From: Spirochaetales bacterium
Lineage (GTDB): Bacteria; Spirochaetota; Spirochaetia; DAHUYW01
DNA length: 64,000 nt
Direction: 5' to 3'
Assembly: GCA_027306915.1 (NCBI GenBank)
Contig: DAHUYW010000005.1
Coordinates: 1-64,000, forward strand
The notes under the pieces are model-generated. The model saw nothing but the letters and a program-made list of their open reading frames with translations. It was not told where the DNA came from and made no database searches. The number at the start of each line of letters is the position of its first letter. Within the stretch, counting starts at the first letter, position 1. Shown here piece by piece: positions 8,190-16,246 of the stretch. The position numbers and the translations under genes are program-made.

Positions 8190-9353
8190 TTAGTCTTTGA
8201 CTCCCCATATTTCCAGATAGTGCTCTTTGTAATGGTTGGATGGGATAAAGAGGTTCTTAGGTCCTCCATCGGACCCGATGTTCTCGTGAGTTACGAGATA
8301 GGGCGCCTGAATGAAGCCGCTTGGTTGATCGCCGTGAAAGGCGCGGTTAAGCTCGTCGATCGCCTGCCAGGCTTCTTCCTCAAACGGCTCCGCGACTGTA
8401 ACGGCCTGATAGTCGTTGCCAGCACGAATGCGCTCATAAGCGGATTTGTTGCCGTCCGCGCCTACGAGCTTGACCTGGCTGGGATCGACACCGCCCTCTC
8501 GAAGCGTCGGAACAGCGAAATCGAAGTCGTTGTCACCGACGGAGGTGACGTAGAGAGGGAGTCCGAATCGCTGCACCCAGCTGGTTGTCAGCTGCGGCAT
8601 GTGTTGGGCCGCTCGGGATGCCGGGAAGTTCACATAGGCGAGCACCTTGCAACCGGTGCACTTGAGCAGCTCATCGCGAGTCGCGTCGGACTTGACCTTG
8701 GCGATTGCATACTCATTGTGGGTTACGATGACAACTCGTGCAGTACCGTTCGAGTCTGCGATGACCCAGTCGGCTTGAGCCCTTCCGATCGCGCGGGTGT
8801 CCTCCTGGATATTGACGAAGAGGTGCAGTTGGGGCTGGGGCCCGGCCTCCCCGGCTGCATGAAGGCCGACCAGCTTGATGCCGTCAGCGACGGCTTTTTC
8901 GATCGGAACCTGCAGGCTCGCGGCGTCGGCGAACATGGCGATGCCGTTGGGCTTGAGAGCGATCGCCTGGTCCATCCCGGAAAGCCAGCCTGTCGGACTG
9001 CCCTTGCCGTCAATTACGGTCACATGCCAGCCGATCTTCGCTGCCGCCTCCTGCATGTAGACGCCGTACTCGTGGGAAATGTCGTTCTTCTCATCCCCCG
9101 AAAGATAGACGACTCTCATTCCCGGTTTCGCCGTGGGACCGGAGGTGGGACCCAGCCATTGTGTTTGTGGCCCCGCGAACTTGGCCACCGCTGCTTTGGC
9201 CTCGGCGACGAAGGCATTCGAGGTGGATGTCGAAGCCGTCGTCCCCACCGTGGTGGCAGCCCGGCTTTCCTTCGCACCGCTCGCGAATGCGCCGGCCGCA
9301 GTTAACAGAAGCATCAGCGCTATACATGCGCCGAATTGGACCCTTTTGTTCAT
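8190..9353 (-). CDS. Periplasmic sugar-binding protein of RbsB-type ABC transporter
   Basis: The extracytoplasmic binding protein for the adjacent permease and ATPase, 387 residues. ATG 9353 is chosen although the frame stays open upstream. It is preceded by GGGAGG with good spacing and starts a clear signal peptide (MNKRVQFG, hydrophobic core, AGAFA). The mature end SGAKES is a spirochaete habit. The body is a type I periplasmic fold (Peripla_BP_4): VVYLSGDEKNDISHEYG, then LKPNGIAMFADAA, then VKLVGADGNKSAY. A long linker rich in A, T and S follows the signal peptide. First gene of the operon, it is under the promoter and LacI operator read at 9472-9532. The ligand cannot be told from sequence; the linked dehydrogenase and cyclase suggest a sugar acid or a lactone-related compound. 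Confidence 0.88.
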   Translation of the reverse strand: MNKRVQFGACIALMLLLTAAGAFASGAKESRAATTVGTTASTSTSNAFVAEAKAAVAKFAGPQTQWLGPTSGPTAKPGMRVVYLSGDEKNDISHEYGVYMQEAAAKIGWHVTVIDGKGSPTGWLSGMDQAIALKPNGIAMFADAASLQVPIEKAVADGIKLVGLHAAGEAGPQPQLHLFVNIQEDTRAIGRAQADWVIADSNGTARVVIVTHNEYAIAKVKSDATRDELLKCTGCKVLAYVNFPASRAAQHMPQLTTSWVQRFGLPLYVTSVGDNDFDFAVPTLREGGVDPSQVKLVGADGNKSAYERIRAGNDYQAVTVAEPFEEEAWQAIDELNRAFHGDQPSGFIQAPYLVTHENIGSDGGPKNLFIPSNHYKEHYLEIWGVKD

Positions 9354-9471
9354 ATACTTTCCTCCCTGAAAGCCAAAATCAGAAACCCAAGTCTTCAGGC
9401 CGACGCCGCAAAGCGTCGGATTCCTTGCGTCGAAGGGCAATCTCCTTTGTCCTCTGCCCCCTTCCGATCGG

Positions 9472-9491
9472 CTGAGAAACCGATTTCTCAG
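9472..9491 (-). promoter_or_regulatory. LacI-family operator O1 (transporter side)
   Basis: CTGAGAAACCGATTTCTCAG is a 20-base palindrome with one mismatched pair beside a central CG, the form expected for LacI-family sites. It lies just downstream of the -10 box of the minus-strand promoter, about 120 bases before the binding-protein ATG, where a bound repressor would block initiation. Its core GAAAcCGATTTC equals that of the site at 9661 except for one base. Confidence 0.75.
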
Positions 9492-9503
9492 CACGTGAAA
9501 CCC

Positions 9504-9532
9504 ACTATACAGCCTGTCAGAACAGCTGTCAA
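9504..9532 (-). promoter_or_regulatory. Promoter of the RbsB/A/C-type transporter operon
   Basis: On the minus strand TTGACA (9532-9527) is followed after exactly 17 bases by TATAGT (9509-9504). This is a near-consensus sigma-70 type promoter. The expected start of transcription is about 9497, just before operator O1. This gives a leader of about 145 bases to the binding-protein ATG. Confidence 0.75.
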
Positions 9533-9630
9533 TCTTTTTGTGTTTGACCGAATATCGGATCATTTTGGTGCCAAGGTCGACCTGAAATGGTCAGATTGTG
9601 ACAGATCAGCGCTTGGAATGGGTTAGGGCG

Positions 9631-9660
9631 TTGACGATATCTCCAGTTTCATGATATTCT
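9631..9660 (+). promoter_or_regulatory. Promoter of the lacI-type regulator operon
   Basis: TTGACG (9631-9636), 18 bases, TATTCT (9655-9660). The predicted start near 9667 falls inside operator O2, so the regulator probably represses its own operon. The spacing is one base longer than ideal. Confidence 0.6.
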
Positions 9661-9674
9661 GGAAATCGATTTCC
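9661..9674 (+). promoter_or_regulatory. LacI-family operator O2 (regulator side)
   Basis: GGAAATCGATTTCC is a perfect 14-base palindrome centred on CG, 18 bases before the GTG of the LacI gene and touching the -10 box. It shares the core GAAA(C/T)CGATTTC with O1 at 9472. The two sites are 186 bases apart centre to centre, close to a whole number of helical turns (about 17.7), so looping between them is possible but not shown. Confidence 0.75.
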
Positions 9675-9692
9675 CAAGCGGAGGGACGGATA

Positions 9693-10700
9693 GTGAAGGC
9701 AGAAGTGCCTCCAATTCGCATTCGGGACGTTGCGGCGCTGGCCGGCGTCTCACCTGCGACGGTTTCCCGGGTCTTGAACATGGCTCCGAGCGTAAACAGC
9801 GTTGACCGCGCGCGCGTCTTGACTGCCGTCAACACGCTCGGCTACCGTCCGAACCGGCTTGCGCAGAATTTGCGCCGTCAGAAGACCGAGATGATCGGGG
9901 TTGTCGTTTCGGATATCGATAACCCTCATTTCGCGAGCATAGTGCGTGCCCTCGAGGGGGCGGCTTACAGTCTCGGATACCGGGTGCTCCTGTGCAACAC
10001 AGATGGTCAAGCGGAAAAACAGCGCTCCTACCTGGAAGTGCTCGCGGCGGAGAGGGTCTTGGGCGTGGTCCTCTCGCCCTCAAATCCCGGCGGGGAGGAA
10101 ATAGGGGCGCTCCTTGATCTCCGCATTCCAGTGGTCGCGTTCGATCGACCGGTAACGGACCCTCGCGCGGACGCAGTGGTCGCGGACAACCGCGGCGCGG
10201 CGATCGCAGCCTCGAAGCTCCTCATCAACGCCGGCCACAAGCACATCGGCTTCTTGAGCAACCCTGAGCTCTTTACGATCAGCCAGCGCCTCGCCGGCTA
10301 CGAAGATACCATGGCGGCGGTTGGGTTGCGCCCCTGCTCGCTGCCCGGCTATTCTCGGATTGAGGAAGGCGCGGCGGCGACCGCGGAGCTCCTCGACAGC
10401 AACGAGGATCTCACGGCCTTGATCGCCGGAAACAACTCGATGGCGCTCGGCGCGCTACGCGCTCTGCACGCTCGTAAGATAAGGGTCCCCGAGGAAATGG
10501 CATTGGTGGCTTTTGACGACCCCATCTGGGCGGCGGTTGCCAACCCGCCGCTGACGGTTCTTGCACAGCCCATCGAGCAGATGGCCGAAAGCATGGTTGA
10601 GCTGCTGCAGGAGCGGATACATGGGAACCGCGTTGAACCGCGCCGTCTTGTCGTCGATTTCGAACTGCGCGTGCGCGAGTCGTGCGGGACGGCAAGATGA
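9693..10700 (+). CDS. LacI family transcriptional regulator
   Basis: A repressor of 335 residues. The N-terminal HTH reads IRIRDVAALAGVSPATVSRV, the hinge is GYRPNRLAQNLR, and a periplasmic-binding-like sensor domain follows (MIGVVVSDIDNPHFA, then NNSMALGALRAL, then LVAFDDPIWA). GTG 9693 is taken as start: GGAGGG stands seven bases before it and the HTH begins a few residues later. An in-frame ATG at 9651 would lie upstream of the predicted transcription start. Its stop overlaps the dehydrogenase ATG (ATGA). With operators on both divergent promoters it most likely controls the transporter and its own operon, and the ligand is probably the imported compound or a product of it. Confidence 0.92.
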   Translation: MKAEVPPIRIRDVAALAGVSPATVSRVLNMAPSVNSVDRARVLTAVNTLGYRPNRLAQNLRRQKTEMIGVVVSDIDNPHFASIVRALEGAAYSLGYRVLLCNTDGQAEKQRSYLEVLAAERVLGVVLSPSNPGGEEIGALLDLRIPVVAFDRPVTDPRADAVVADNRGAAIAASKLLINAGHKHIGFLSNPELFTISQRLAGYEDTMAAVGLRPCSLPGYSRIEEGAAATAELLDSNEDLTALIAGNNSMALGALRALHARKIRVPEEMALVAFDDPIWAAVANPPLTVLAQPIEQMAESMVELLQERIHGNRVEPRRLVVDFELRVRESCGTAR

Positions 10701-11716
10701 GCACGCGGGATGCTGCCATGCTCATTTTGGCGCCGCTTTCCGGCGAGTCCCTGTCCCGTCTCCGTGAGACAGCGCATAGGCTCCACATCGTGCAATACCC
10801 CGCCTCGGGCGCGGACGTGACGGATGACCTGTGGCGCCGGACCGAAGTGCTCTACACAGCGCATTTTCTGCCGCGAGCGGAGCAAGTTCCCACGCTGCGT
10901 TGGATTCAGCTCTACTCTGCCGGCGTCGACGGCGTGCTGGAGCATCCGCTGTTCAATACATCGGTCATCATCACGACAACGAGCGGTATTCATCCGGTCC
11001 CGATTGCAGAGTTCGTCTTCGGCTCCGTTTTGACCTGGTCGCGTCGGTTGACGGCTGTCCGTGCGGACCAACAGCGCCGTTACTGGCCCTCGACTGATGA
11101 AAAGGACGTGCGGCTCATGCCGACCGAGTTGTGGGGGATGACGATCGGAATCGTCGGCTACGGCAGCATTGGGCGCCAGGTGGCGCGGGTGGCCGCTGGC
11201 TTCGGCATGAGGATCCTTGCAATGCAGCGCGGCGACGACCGCCGCGAGCGCGGTTTTTATTTCCCCGGGACGGGTGACGCGGAGGGGGCTCTCCCGGCCA
11301 AGTACTACCCGCTCACGGAGCTTCGAGATCTGCTCCGCGAGAGCGATCTCGTCGTGATTGCGCTGCCGCTCACTCCCGAAACCAGAGGGCTTTTCGACGA
11401 GCGGGCATTCCAATCTATGAAACGGTCGGCGTATCTCGTCAACGTCGCTCGGGGCTCCATCTGCGACGAAGGCGCATTGGCGCGCGCACTTCGCGAAGGA
11501 CGAATCGCGGGGGCAGCCCTTGACGTATTCGAGCAGGAACCGCTGCCGCCGGATCACCCGTTCTGGGCGATGCCTAACGTCCTCGTCAGTCCTCACATTT
11601 CGGGAATAAGCCCTCGGTACGCCGAGCGCGCGGGCCTCATTTTCGAAGAAAACGTGAGGCGCTATTGCTCTAGCGAGCCGCTCTACAACCAGGTGAACAA
11701 AGAGCATCGATACTGA
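10697..11716 (+). CDS. D-2-hydroxyacid dehydrogenase (NAD-dependent)
   Basis: A cytoplasmic oxidoreductase interconverting a 2-hydroxyacid and a 2-oxoacid with NAD(P). The Rossmann motif is GIVGYGSIGRQ. The catalytic set is present: Arg in NVARGS, Glu in DVFEQEPLP, and His in SPHISG. The 339-residue length is usual. The ATG at 10697 overlaps the lacI stop, so the two are co-translated; an in-frame upstream start lies inside lacI. A 50-residue insert between the Rossmann motif and the second half (GDDRRERGFYFPGTGD) is common in the glyoxylate/hydroxypyruvate reductase-like subgroup. The substrate is unknown. Being inside the LacI-controlled operon it likely acts on a product of the transported compound. 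Confidence 0.85.
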   Translation: MSTRDAAMLILAPLSGESLSRLRETAHRLHIVQYPASGADVTDDLWRRTEVLYTAHFLPRAEQVPTLRWIQLYSAGVDGVLEHPLFNTSVIITTTSGIHPVPIAEFVFGSVLTWSRRLTAVRADQQRRYWPSTDEKDVRLMPTELWGMTIGIVGYGSIGRQVARVAAGFGMRILAMQRGDDRRERGFYFPGTGDAEGALPAKYYPLTELRDLLRESDLVVIALPLTPETRGLFDERAFQSMKRSAYLVNVARGSICDEGALARALREGRIAGAALDVFEQEPLPPDHPFWAMPNVLVSPHISGISPRYAERAGLIFEENVRRYCSSEPLYNQVNKEHRY

Positions 11717-11738
11717 AAGTGGAGGAAGGAGAAGACTG

Positions 11739-12656
11739 ATGCGACAAGAAATGCCGGACGGGACCGTATCCTACGGGCCGAACGATGAGATAGGCGCGCT
11801 CAATTTGTTGACACCCGACCTCTTGCTCAAGACGATGGGCCTCGTCCGTAAGGGGCGGGTCTACGATCTCGATGCAGGGCGTTCGATGGGCCTCCCGCTA
11901 GGCCCGGGGCAGCCTCTTCTTACCGTAGTCGGCTATCGCACCAGCCGGGGGCTTGCGATGACCGGCGACTATTTCCCGGGCGCCGCCAACACCTCGTCAC
12001 AGGGGTTCAACAGCGAGCTCGTGATTGGCTCGATGCACACCGGCTGCCATATAGACGCGCTGTCTCACATCACCCTGGGCAAAGATGCCCGCTGGTACAA
12101 CGGTTACAAGGCTGCCGAATACCTCGGTGACTTTGGACCGCAGAAGGCGGACGTCAGCTCATATCCGCCAATTCTAGGCCGCGGGATCCTTCTGGATGTT
12201 GCCGGCTACCGGGGGGTTGAGCGGCTTCCCGCCGGGGAGGGAATCGGCAGGGACGAGCTTGAGGCCGTGATGCGCCACCAAGGCACAGCCATCGGCGAAG
12301 GGGACATCCTGCTTATCCGCACAGGCATCATGCGTGACTGGCCAAACGGATCGGTCATGGCGGAGGCCGACGGCAGCGGGCTGCGGCTGGACGGGGCACG
12401 GTGGCTCGCGGACGAGGTGGGTGTGGCGGCTGTCGGCGCCGACAATGCAAGCGTTGAAATGCTTCCAGCCGGAGATCCATCGCGCCCGCAACCGGTTCAC
12501 GCCTTTCTCCTGGTCGAGCGCGGCGTTCCGCTTTTGGAGTTCGTCTTCTTGGAGGAGCTTGCCCGCGACAAGGTGTACGAGTTCCTCTTCGTGGCGCTTC
12601 CCCTGAAGATTGCCGGGGCCACGGGCTCGATGCTGAGGCCGATTGCGGTGGTGTAG
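11739..12656 (+). CDS. Cyclase family protein (kynurenine formamidase-like hydrolase)
   Basis: A metal-dependent hydrolase of the PF04199 family, 305 residues. The family motif HxGxHxDxxxH is present as HTGCHIDALSHI. An N-terminal GPNDEIGALNLLTPD and the late VHAFLLVERGVPLLEF are typical of the larger subgroup that includes isatin hydrolases and uncharacterised cyclases. AGGAAGGAG lies 6-8 bases before the ATG. It follows the dehydrogenase by 22 bases, so it is the third gene of the lacI operon. Family members open amide or lactone-like rings with Zn or Mn. The substrate here is unknown, but an imported compound hydrolysed and then oxidised would explain the gene set. Confidence 0.85.
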   Translation: MRQEMPDGTVSYGPNDEIGALNLLTPDLLLKTMGLVRKGRVYDLDAGRSMGLPLGPGQPLLTVVGYRTSRGLAMTGDYFPGAANTSSQGFNSELVIGSMHTGCHIDALSHITLGKDARWYNGYKAAEYLGDFGPQKADVSSYPPILGRGILLDVAGYRGVERLPAGEGIGRDELEAVMRHQGTAIGEGDILLIRTGIMRDWPNGSVMAEADGSGLRLDGARWLADEVGVAAVGADNASVEMLPAGDPSRPQPVHAFLLVERGVPLLEFVFLEELARDKVYEFLFVALPLKIAGATGSMLRPIAVV

Positions 12657-12722
12657 AGCCTGCCGCCTGACCTCTACCATTTGACATGCACGTGGTGCGC
12701 GTTCGGGAGTCAGAGGCACCAC

Positions 12723-13052
12723 CTACGGCGTACCGATGGGCGGGCGCACCTTCGTGACCCTCCCCTTCGTAGAGCATACACGCAGTCCCTCGTAGGTTGG
12801 CTTGCGTGTTCGCTCGGATTTCAGCAACGCACAAGAGGCCGCAAGATGTTCGCAGGCGTGATAGAAGTCCGGAATCCCCACCGAGCCGGGGAAGGCGTTC
12901 ATCGGGATCTCCCAATCACGGTGGGCCCCATCGGCAAGAAAGACCACCGCTGCGGCTTGTAACAAGCGGTCTCTGCGCGCCAAAACCGTCACGTCGAATC
13001 CTGCGCTTGCGATCACACCGGCGCCGGCCATGAGAATCTTCCTGTCCATCAC
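12723..13052 (-). pseudogene. Chimeric relic: ketopantoate-reductase-like start joined to ISKra4-like transposase piece
   Basis: One open frame of 109 codons joins two unrelated pieces. Residues 1-34 resemble the N-terminus of ApbA/PanE-type reductases (KILMAGAGVI, then GFDVTVLARRDRL) with about ten residues of the Rossmann fold missing. Residues 36-77 (12947-12822) read VVFLADGAHRDWEIP and FPGSVGIPDFYHACEHL, the well-known ADGA...DFYHxxEHL core of ISKra4-type transposases. The tail is not recognisable. Neither half can be functional. The frame lies 30 bases beyond the end of the minus-strand peptidase gene. Confidence 0.5.
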
Positions 13053-13082
13053 GATAAGCTGCCAATATCCTGCCCCAGGCCC

Positions 13083-14201
13083 TCAGGCAAACGTCGTGGG
13101 GTGACGCGAGAGCATCTCAGGCCCGGCATCGGTCAAGAGGTAATTGCGCTCAATCCGCGCGCCGGTCCCCTCCCCGTACCAGCCGGGCTCGAGAGTCACT
13201 ACCTCGCCGGCCCGAAGCACTTCGCCGCTACCCGGCACAAAGTAGGGAGCCTCGGGCTGGCCGAGGCCGAGTCCGTGGCCGGCGTGATGCGTGAATCCCT
13301 CGGCGAGGCCGTGTCCCGCGAGTCTGGCGCGAACCGCCTCGTAGACGTCGGCGGCGTGGGCGCCGGGACGAAGCATCTCTGCGCCGGCAGTCAACGCTTC
13401 ATTGAGCCCAATCTCAATTGCCTTCTGGCGCGGGGTGAGCCTTCCGTCGACCGAGAGGGTCGCTGTATTGTCGGCCCTGTAGCCGTTCACGACCGGGAAA
13501 ATATCCAGAATCATGAGATCGCCCGCCTGAAGAGTGCGCGCAGTCGGTGCACCTCCGCCCTTCTCGGCGCGCTCGCCGCTTGCAAAATCCCCAAGCAGGA
13601 GCACCGGACCTCCGAGAGAATTGACGATCGCTGCGTGGATCGCGTTGTAGACATCGAGCTCGGTGATCCCAGGGCGGATCAGCTCCCGCGCCGCCCGGTG
13701 AGCCTCCTCGTTGGCCTTCATCGCCTCCCGGAGGAGCGCCACTTCGTCAGGGTCCTTCACGCGGCGCATGTCATGCAAGGTGGAGGCAATCTCGACGGTC
13801 TCCGAGACGTCGACCCCGGAGGGAAACCACCCTGGCTCGATGCCGAGGCGCCTTCCCGAGTAGGGCGCCAATTGCCTGCGCAGCTCCGGAATCGCAGCAG
13901 CGTAGGAATCGACCCCGGGGAGGGTCGTGAAGTCATAGGAGCGCCAGCTTACAACCTTGTCGGCGTGCGCGAGCTCGGCGGCGGGGGTGAGGCCGTTGTG
14001 GACCACGAGCGTCGCCTCGCCGCCCCTGCAATCGATCAAGAGGAAGCTTAGGCCCCATGCGCTCAGCTGCAGAGGCGTAAGGTAGAGTCCGGTGAGATAT
14101 TGGATGTGGCGCGGGTTCGCGATGACGAGGAGATCGGCATCACTGCGCTCGAGGAGTACCTTCCGCCGCCGGATGGAGCCCTCGCGGGTTAGTTTCAACA
14201 T
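13083..14201 (-). CDS. M24 family metallopeptidase (Xaa-Pro aminopeptidase-like)
   Basis: A 372-residue pita-bread peptidase or creatinase-like hydrolase. The N-terminal 140 residues form the creatinase-type domain. The C-terminal catalytic domain shows the metal ligands in order: Asp in LMILDIFPV, Asp in YRADNTATL, His in HHAGHGLGL, Glu in VTLEPGWY, and Glu in GARIERNYL. ATG 14201 is preferred over two upstream in-frame ATGs because AAGGAGG stands seven bases before it. It is convergent with the cyclase operon, separated by the chimeric relic. Whether it cleaves a dipeptide or another amide is unknown. Its place in the catabolic region hints at a role in the same pathway, but this is only context. 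Confidence 0.85.
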   Translation of the reverse strand: MLKLTREGSIRRRKVLLERSDADLLVIANPRHIQYLTGLYLTPLQLSAWGLSFLLIDCRGGEATLVVHNGLTPAAELAHADKVVSWRSYDFTTLPGVDSYAAAIPELRRQLAPYSGRRLGIEPGWFPSGVDVSETVEIASTLHDMRRVKDPDEVALLREAMKANEEAHRAARELIRPGITELDVYNAIHAAIVNSLGGPVLLLGDFASGERAEKGGGAPTARTLQAGDLMILDIFPVVNGYRADNTATLSVDGRLTPRQKAIEIGLNEALTAGAEMLRPGAHAADVYEAVRARLAGHGLAEGFTHHAGHGLGLGQPEAPYFVPGSGEVLRAGEVVTLEPGWYGEGTGARIERNYLLTDAGPEMLSRHPTTFA

Positions 14202-14373
14202 GTGCATTCCTCCTTGATCCGCCATCGCTTCGACCGCGAGCGATACAGGATACCACGTAGCACTTCTGCCGTGCAGGATGACTGGATCGAGCTCGCATCG
14301 GCGGGGGCGAAAGTCGCTCGTTGTTGTTTCCGGCTGCCAACTTACCTATAATCGAGGGCACACGGAGGAAAGC

Positions 14374-15567
14374 ATGAAGATCGTCGAACCGGAACGAGTA
14401 GGGCTTTCATCTCTACGCCTTGAACGGATCATGCCGGTCATGCAGGGATACGTCGACCGCGAGCAATTCGCCGGCGTCATTGCATTGATAGCACGCGAGG
14501 GCAAGGTGGCCTACCTTCAGAATTTCGGGTTCAAAGACAGGGAGGGCAAGCGGACTATGGAGCTCGACACGATCTTCCGAATTCATTCGATGTCGAAGCC
14601 CATCACAAGTGCCGCCGCCATGATGCTCGTCGAAGCGGGCAAAATCCGTCTCGGCGATCCCGTGTCACGGTATGTACCCGAGTTCAAGAACGCTCGGGTC
14701 ATGACGGCGCGCAACGGGTGCGACTATGAGCTCATCCCATGCAAGCGCGAGATGATCGTGCACGATCTCTTCACCCACACGAGCGGCCTGAGCTACGGCT
14801 TCGATGAGCATTCCCTGCTGGATGAAATGTATCGTAAGGAGCTCTGGGCGCGGGTCGAGACGAATCCAAACGTCACCCTCGAGGATGTGATCAACCTTCT
14901 CACGAAGCTTCCGCTCGCATTCGACCCCGGCAGTGCGTTTCGCTACAGCGTGTCGATCGATGTCCTCGGCTACATCGTACAGCTCGCCTCCGGTCAACCG
15001 TTTGACGGATTATTGAAGGAACGGATATTTGACCCGCTTGGAATGGTCGACACGGCATTCTGGGTTCCGCCGGAAAAGATCGATAGGCTTGCGACCGTTT
15101 ACGGCCCGGCAGAAGGGGGTGGGCTCAAACCGATAGATCGGCCGGAAGAGAGTCGCTTCGGCCGCCCAACCAAGAATCCCTCCGGTGGTGGCGGCCTCGT
15201 TTCCACCGTGGCCGACTATTTCCGGTTTGGCCAGATGATGCTCAACCATGGAGAGCTTGACGGTGTCCGCCTTCTTGGACGCAAGACCGTGGAGTGGATG
15301 ATGCAGAATCACCTGCCCGAGGGCGTGGCCGCGCACGGGAACCCGGCAAACGGCTTCGGCCTCGGCGGATCGGTCCTGCTGCGCCCAGGCCTCCTCCATC
15401 AACCCGGCTCGGTAGGAAGGTTCGGTTGGGGCGGCGCGGCAAACACGGAGTGGTGGGTCGACCCTTCGGAGAGGCTGCTGTGTTTGCTCATGACGCAGTA
15501 CATGCCCGCCTTCACCCTACCGATCGTGGACGACTTTGCACAGCTCGCCTACCAGGCGCTCGAGTAG
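14374..15567 (+). CDS. Serine hydrolase, class C beta-lactamase/esterase family
   Basis: A 398-residue penicillin-binding-protein-like hydrolase. The SxxK nucleophile motif is SMSK within RIHSMSKPITSAAAMM. The second motif is present as FRYSVSIDVLGYIVQ, with Tyr kept and Asn replaced (YSV). The late motif region is RFGWGGAANTEWWVDP, so an HxG/WGG-type third box as in esterases. GGAGG lies seven bases before ATG 14374, and an upstream in-frame start has no such site. No signal peptide is visible, so action in the cytoplasm is likely. Such proteins are usually esterases or amidases rather than antibiotic resistance enzymes. It is divergent from the M24 peptidase gene. Confidence 0.85.
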   Translation: MKIVEPERVGLSSLRLERIMPVMQGYVDREQFAGVIALIAREGKVAYLQNFGFKDREGKRTMELDTIFRIHSMSKPITSAAAMMLVEAGKIRLGDPVSRYVPEFKNARVMTARNGCDYELIPCKREMIVHDLFTHTSGLSYGFDEHSLLDEMYRKELWARVETNPNVTLEDVINLLTKLPLAFDPGSAFRYSVSIDVLGYIVQLASGQPFDGLLKERIFDPLGMVDTAFWVPPEKIDRLATVYGPAEGGGLKPIDRPEESRFGRPTKNPSGGGGLVSTVADYFRFGQMMLNHGELDGVRLLGRKTVEWMMQNHLPEGVAAHGNPANGFGLGGSVLLRPGLLHQPGSVGRFGWGGAANTEWWVDPSERLLCLLMTQYMPAFTLPIVDDFAQLAYQALE

Positions 15568-15615
15568 CGCGATTCCGGCGCCCATGGTTGTAGGAGGAGT
15601 TGTCCGGACGGAGGA

Positions 15616-16212
15616 TCAACGATCGAGAGAGAACTTGGAGCGCACTTCATAGAAGAGGGCTTCGAAAAACGGATGCTTCTCTGTGGAAACACTGTGATCC
15701 ATCAATACTTCCTTGCGTTCGTTATTCATATACTGATACAGATAGCGCAAAGCTTCGCTTTTCCGTTCGGGCTTGAAGCATAGTTTTACTACCGACGCCA
15801 TTTCCTCGGCCGTGAAGAAATGTTTCTGCTCGTCCACGATTATATAGTAGGTCTTGGCATCAGGGGACTTCTGGATTTCTACGGTTATCTCCTCTACATT
15901 CTGCCCAACCCTTGCCGTGGTCCCGGCCCTTTTGTGCGCTTCCTTTCTGTTTTTGTTAAGCCTTTCCATTTCGGCATTCAGCTCATCGACCCGCTTGTTA
16001 TGCAGAAGGACGTTGGCCTGGCGAATCAAGAACAGCATTCCCTCCGCGTCGATTTCCGAAATCATGCTGACAAGCTCATCCGCCAGCTTGTCCCGCGCCG
16101 ATAGAGGTTTCGCCGCTTTCTTTGCAGCAGCCGCCTTTTGGGGAGGAGCTGCCTTTCTGGCTGAAGCGGCTTTCTTTAGCGGTGTCTTTCGCGCAGCTGG
16201 TTTTTTCGCCAT
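15616..16212 (-). CDS. Uncharacterised protein with histone-H1-like Lys/Ala/Pro tail
   Basis: Not a named family. The first 38 residues are almost only K, A, P, R and S (KKPAARKTPLKKAA, then AKKAAKP), like the tails of bacterial H1-like DNA-binding proteins. Residues 40-90 form a charged, probably coiled-coil region (LIRQANVLLHNKRVDELNAE). Residues 100-198 form a compact alpha/beta domain with YYIIVDEQKHFFTAEEM and EALRYLYQYMNNERKEVL. GGAAAGAAG precedes the ATG. It is the third gene leftward after the HU-fusion and FHA genes, 34 bases after the FHA gene, so probably the same operon. A nucleoid-linked role is inferred only from the tail and the HU neighbour. Confidence 0.7.
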   Translation of the reverse strand: MAKKPAARKTPLKKAASARKAAPPQKAAAAKKAAKPLSARDKLADELVSMISEIDAEGMLFLIRQANVLLHNKRVDELNAEMERLNKNRKEAHKRAGTTARVGQNVEEITVEIQKSPDAKTYYIIVDEQKHFFTAEEMASVVKLCFKPERKSEALRYLYQYMNNERKEVLMDHSVSTEKHPFFEALFYEVRSKFSLDR

Positions 16213-16246
16213 TCTTCTTTCCTCACGCGGTGATCCCCATCGACGG

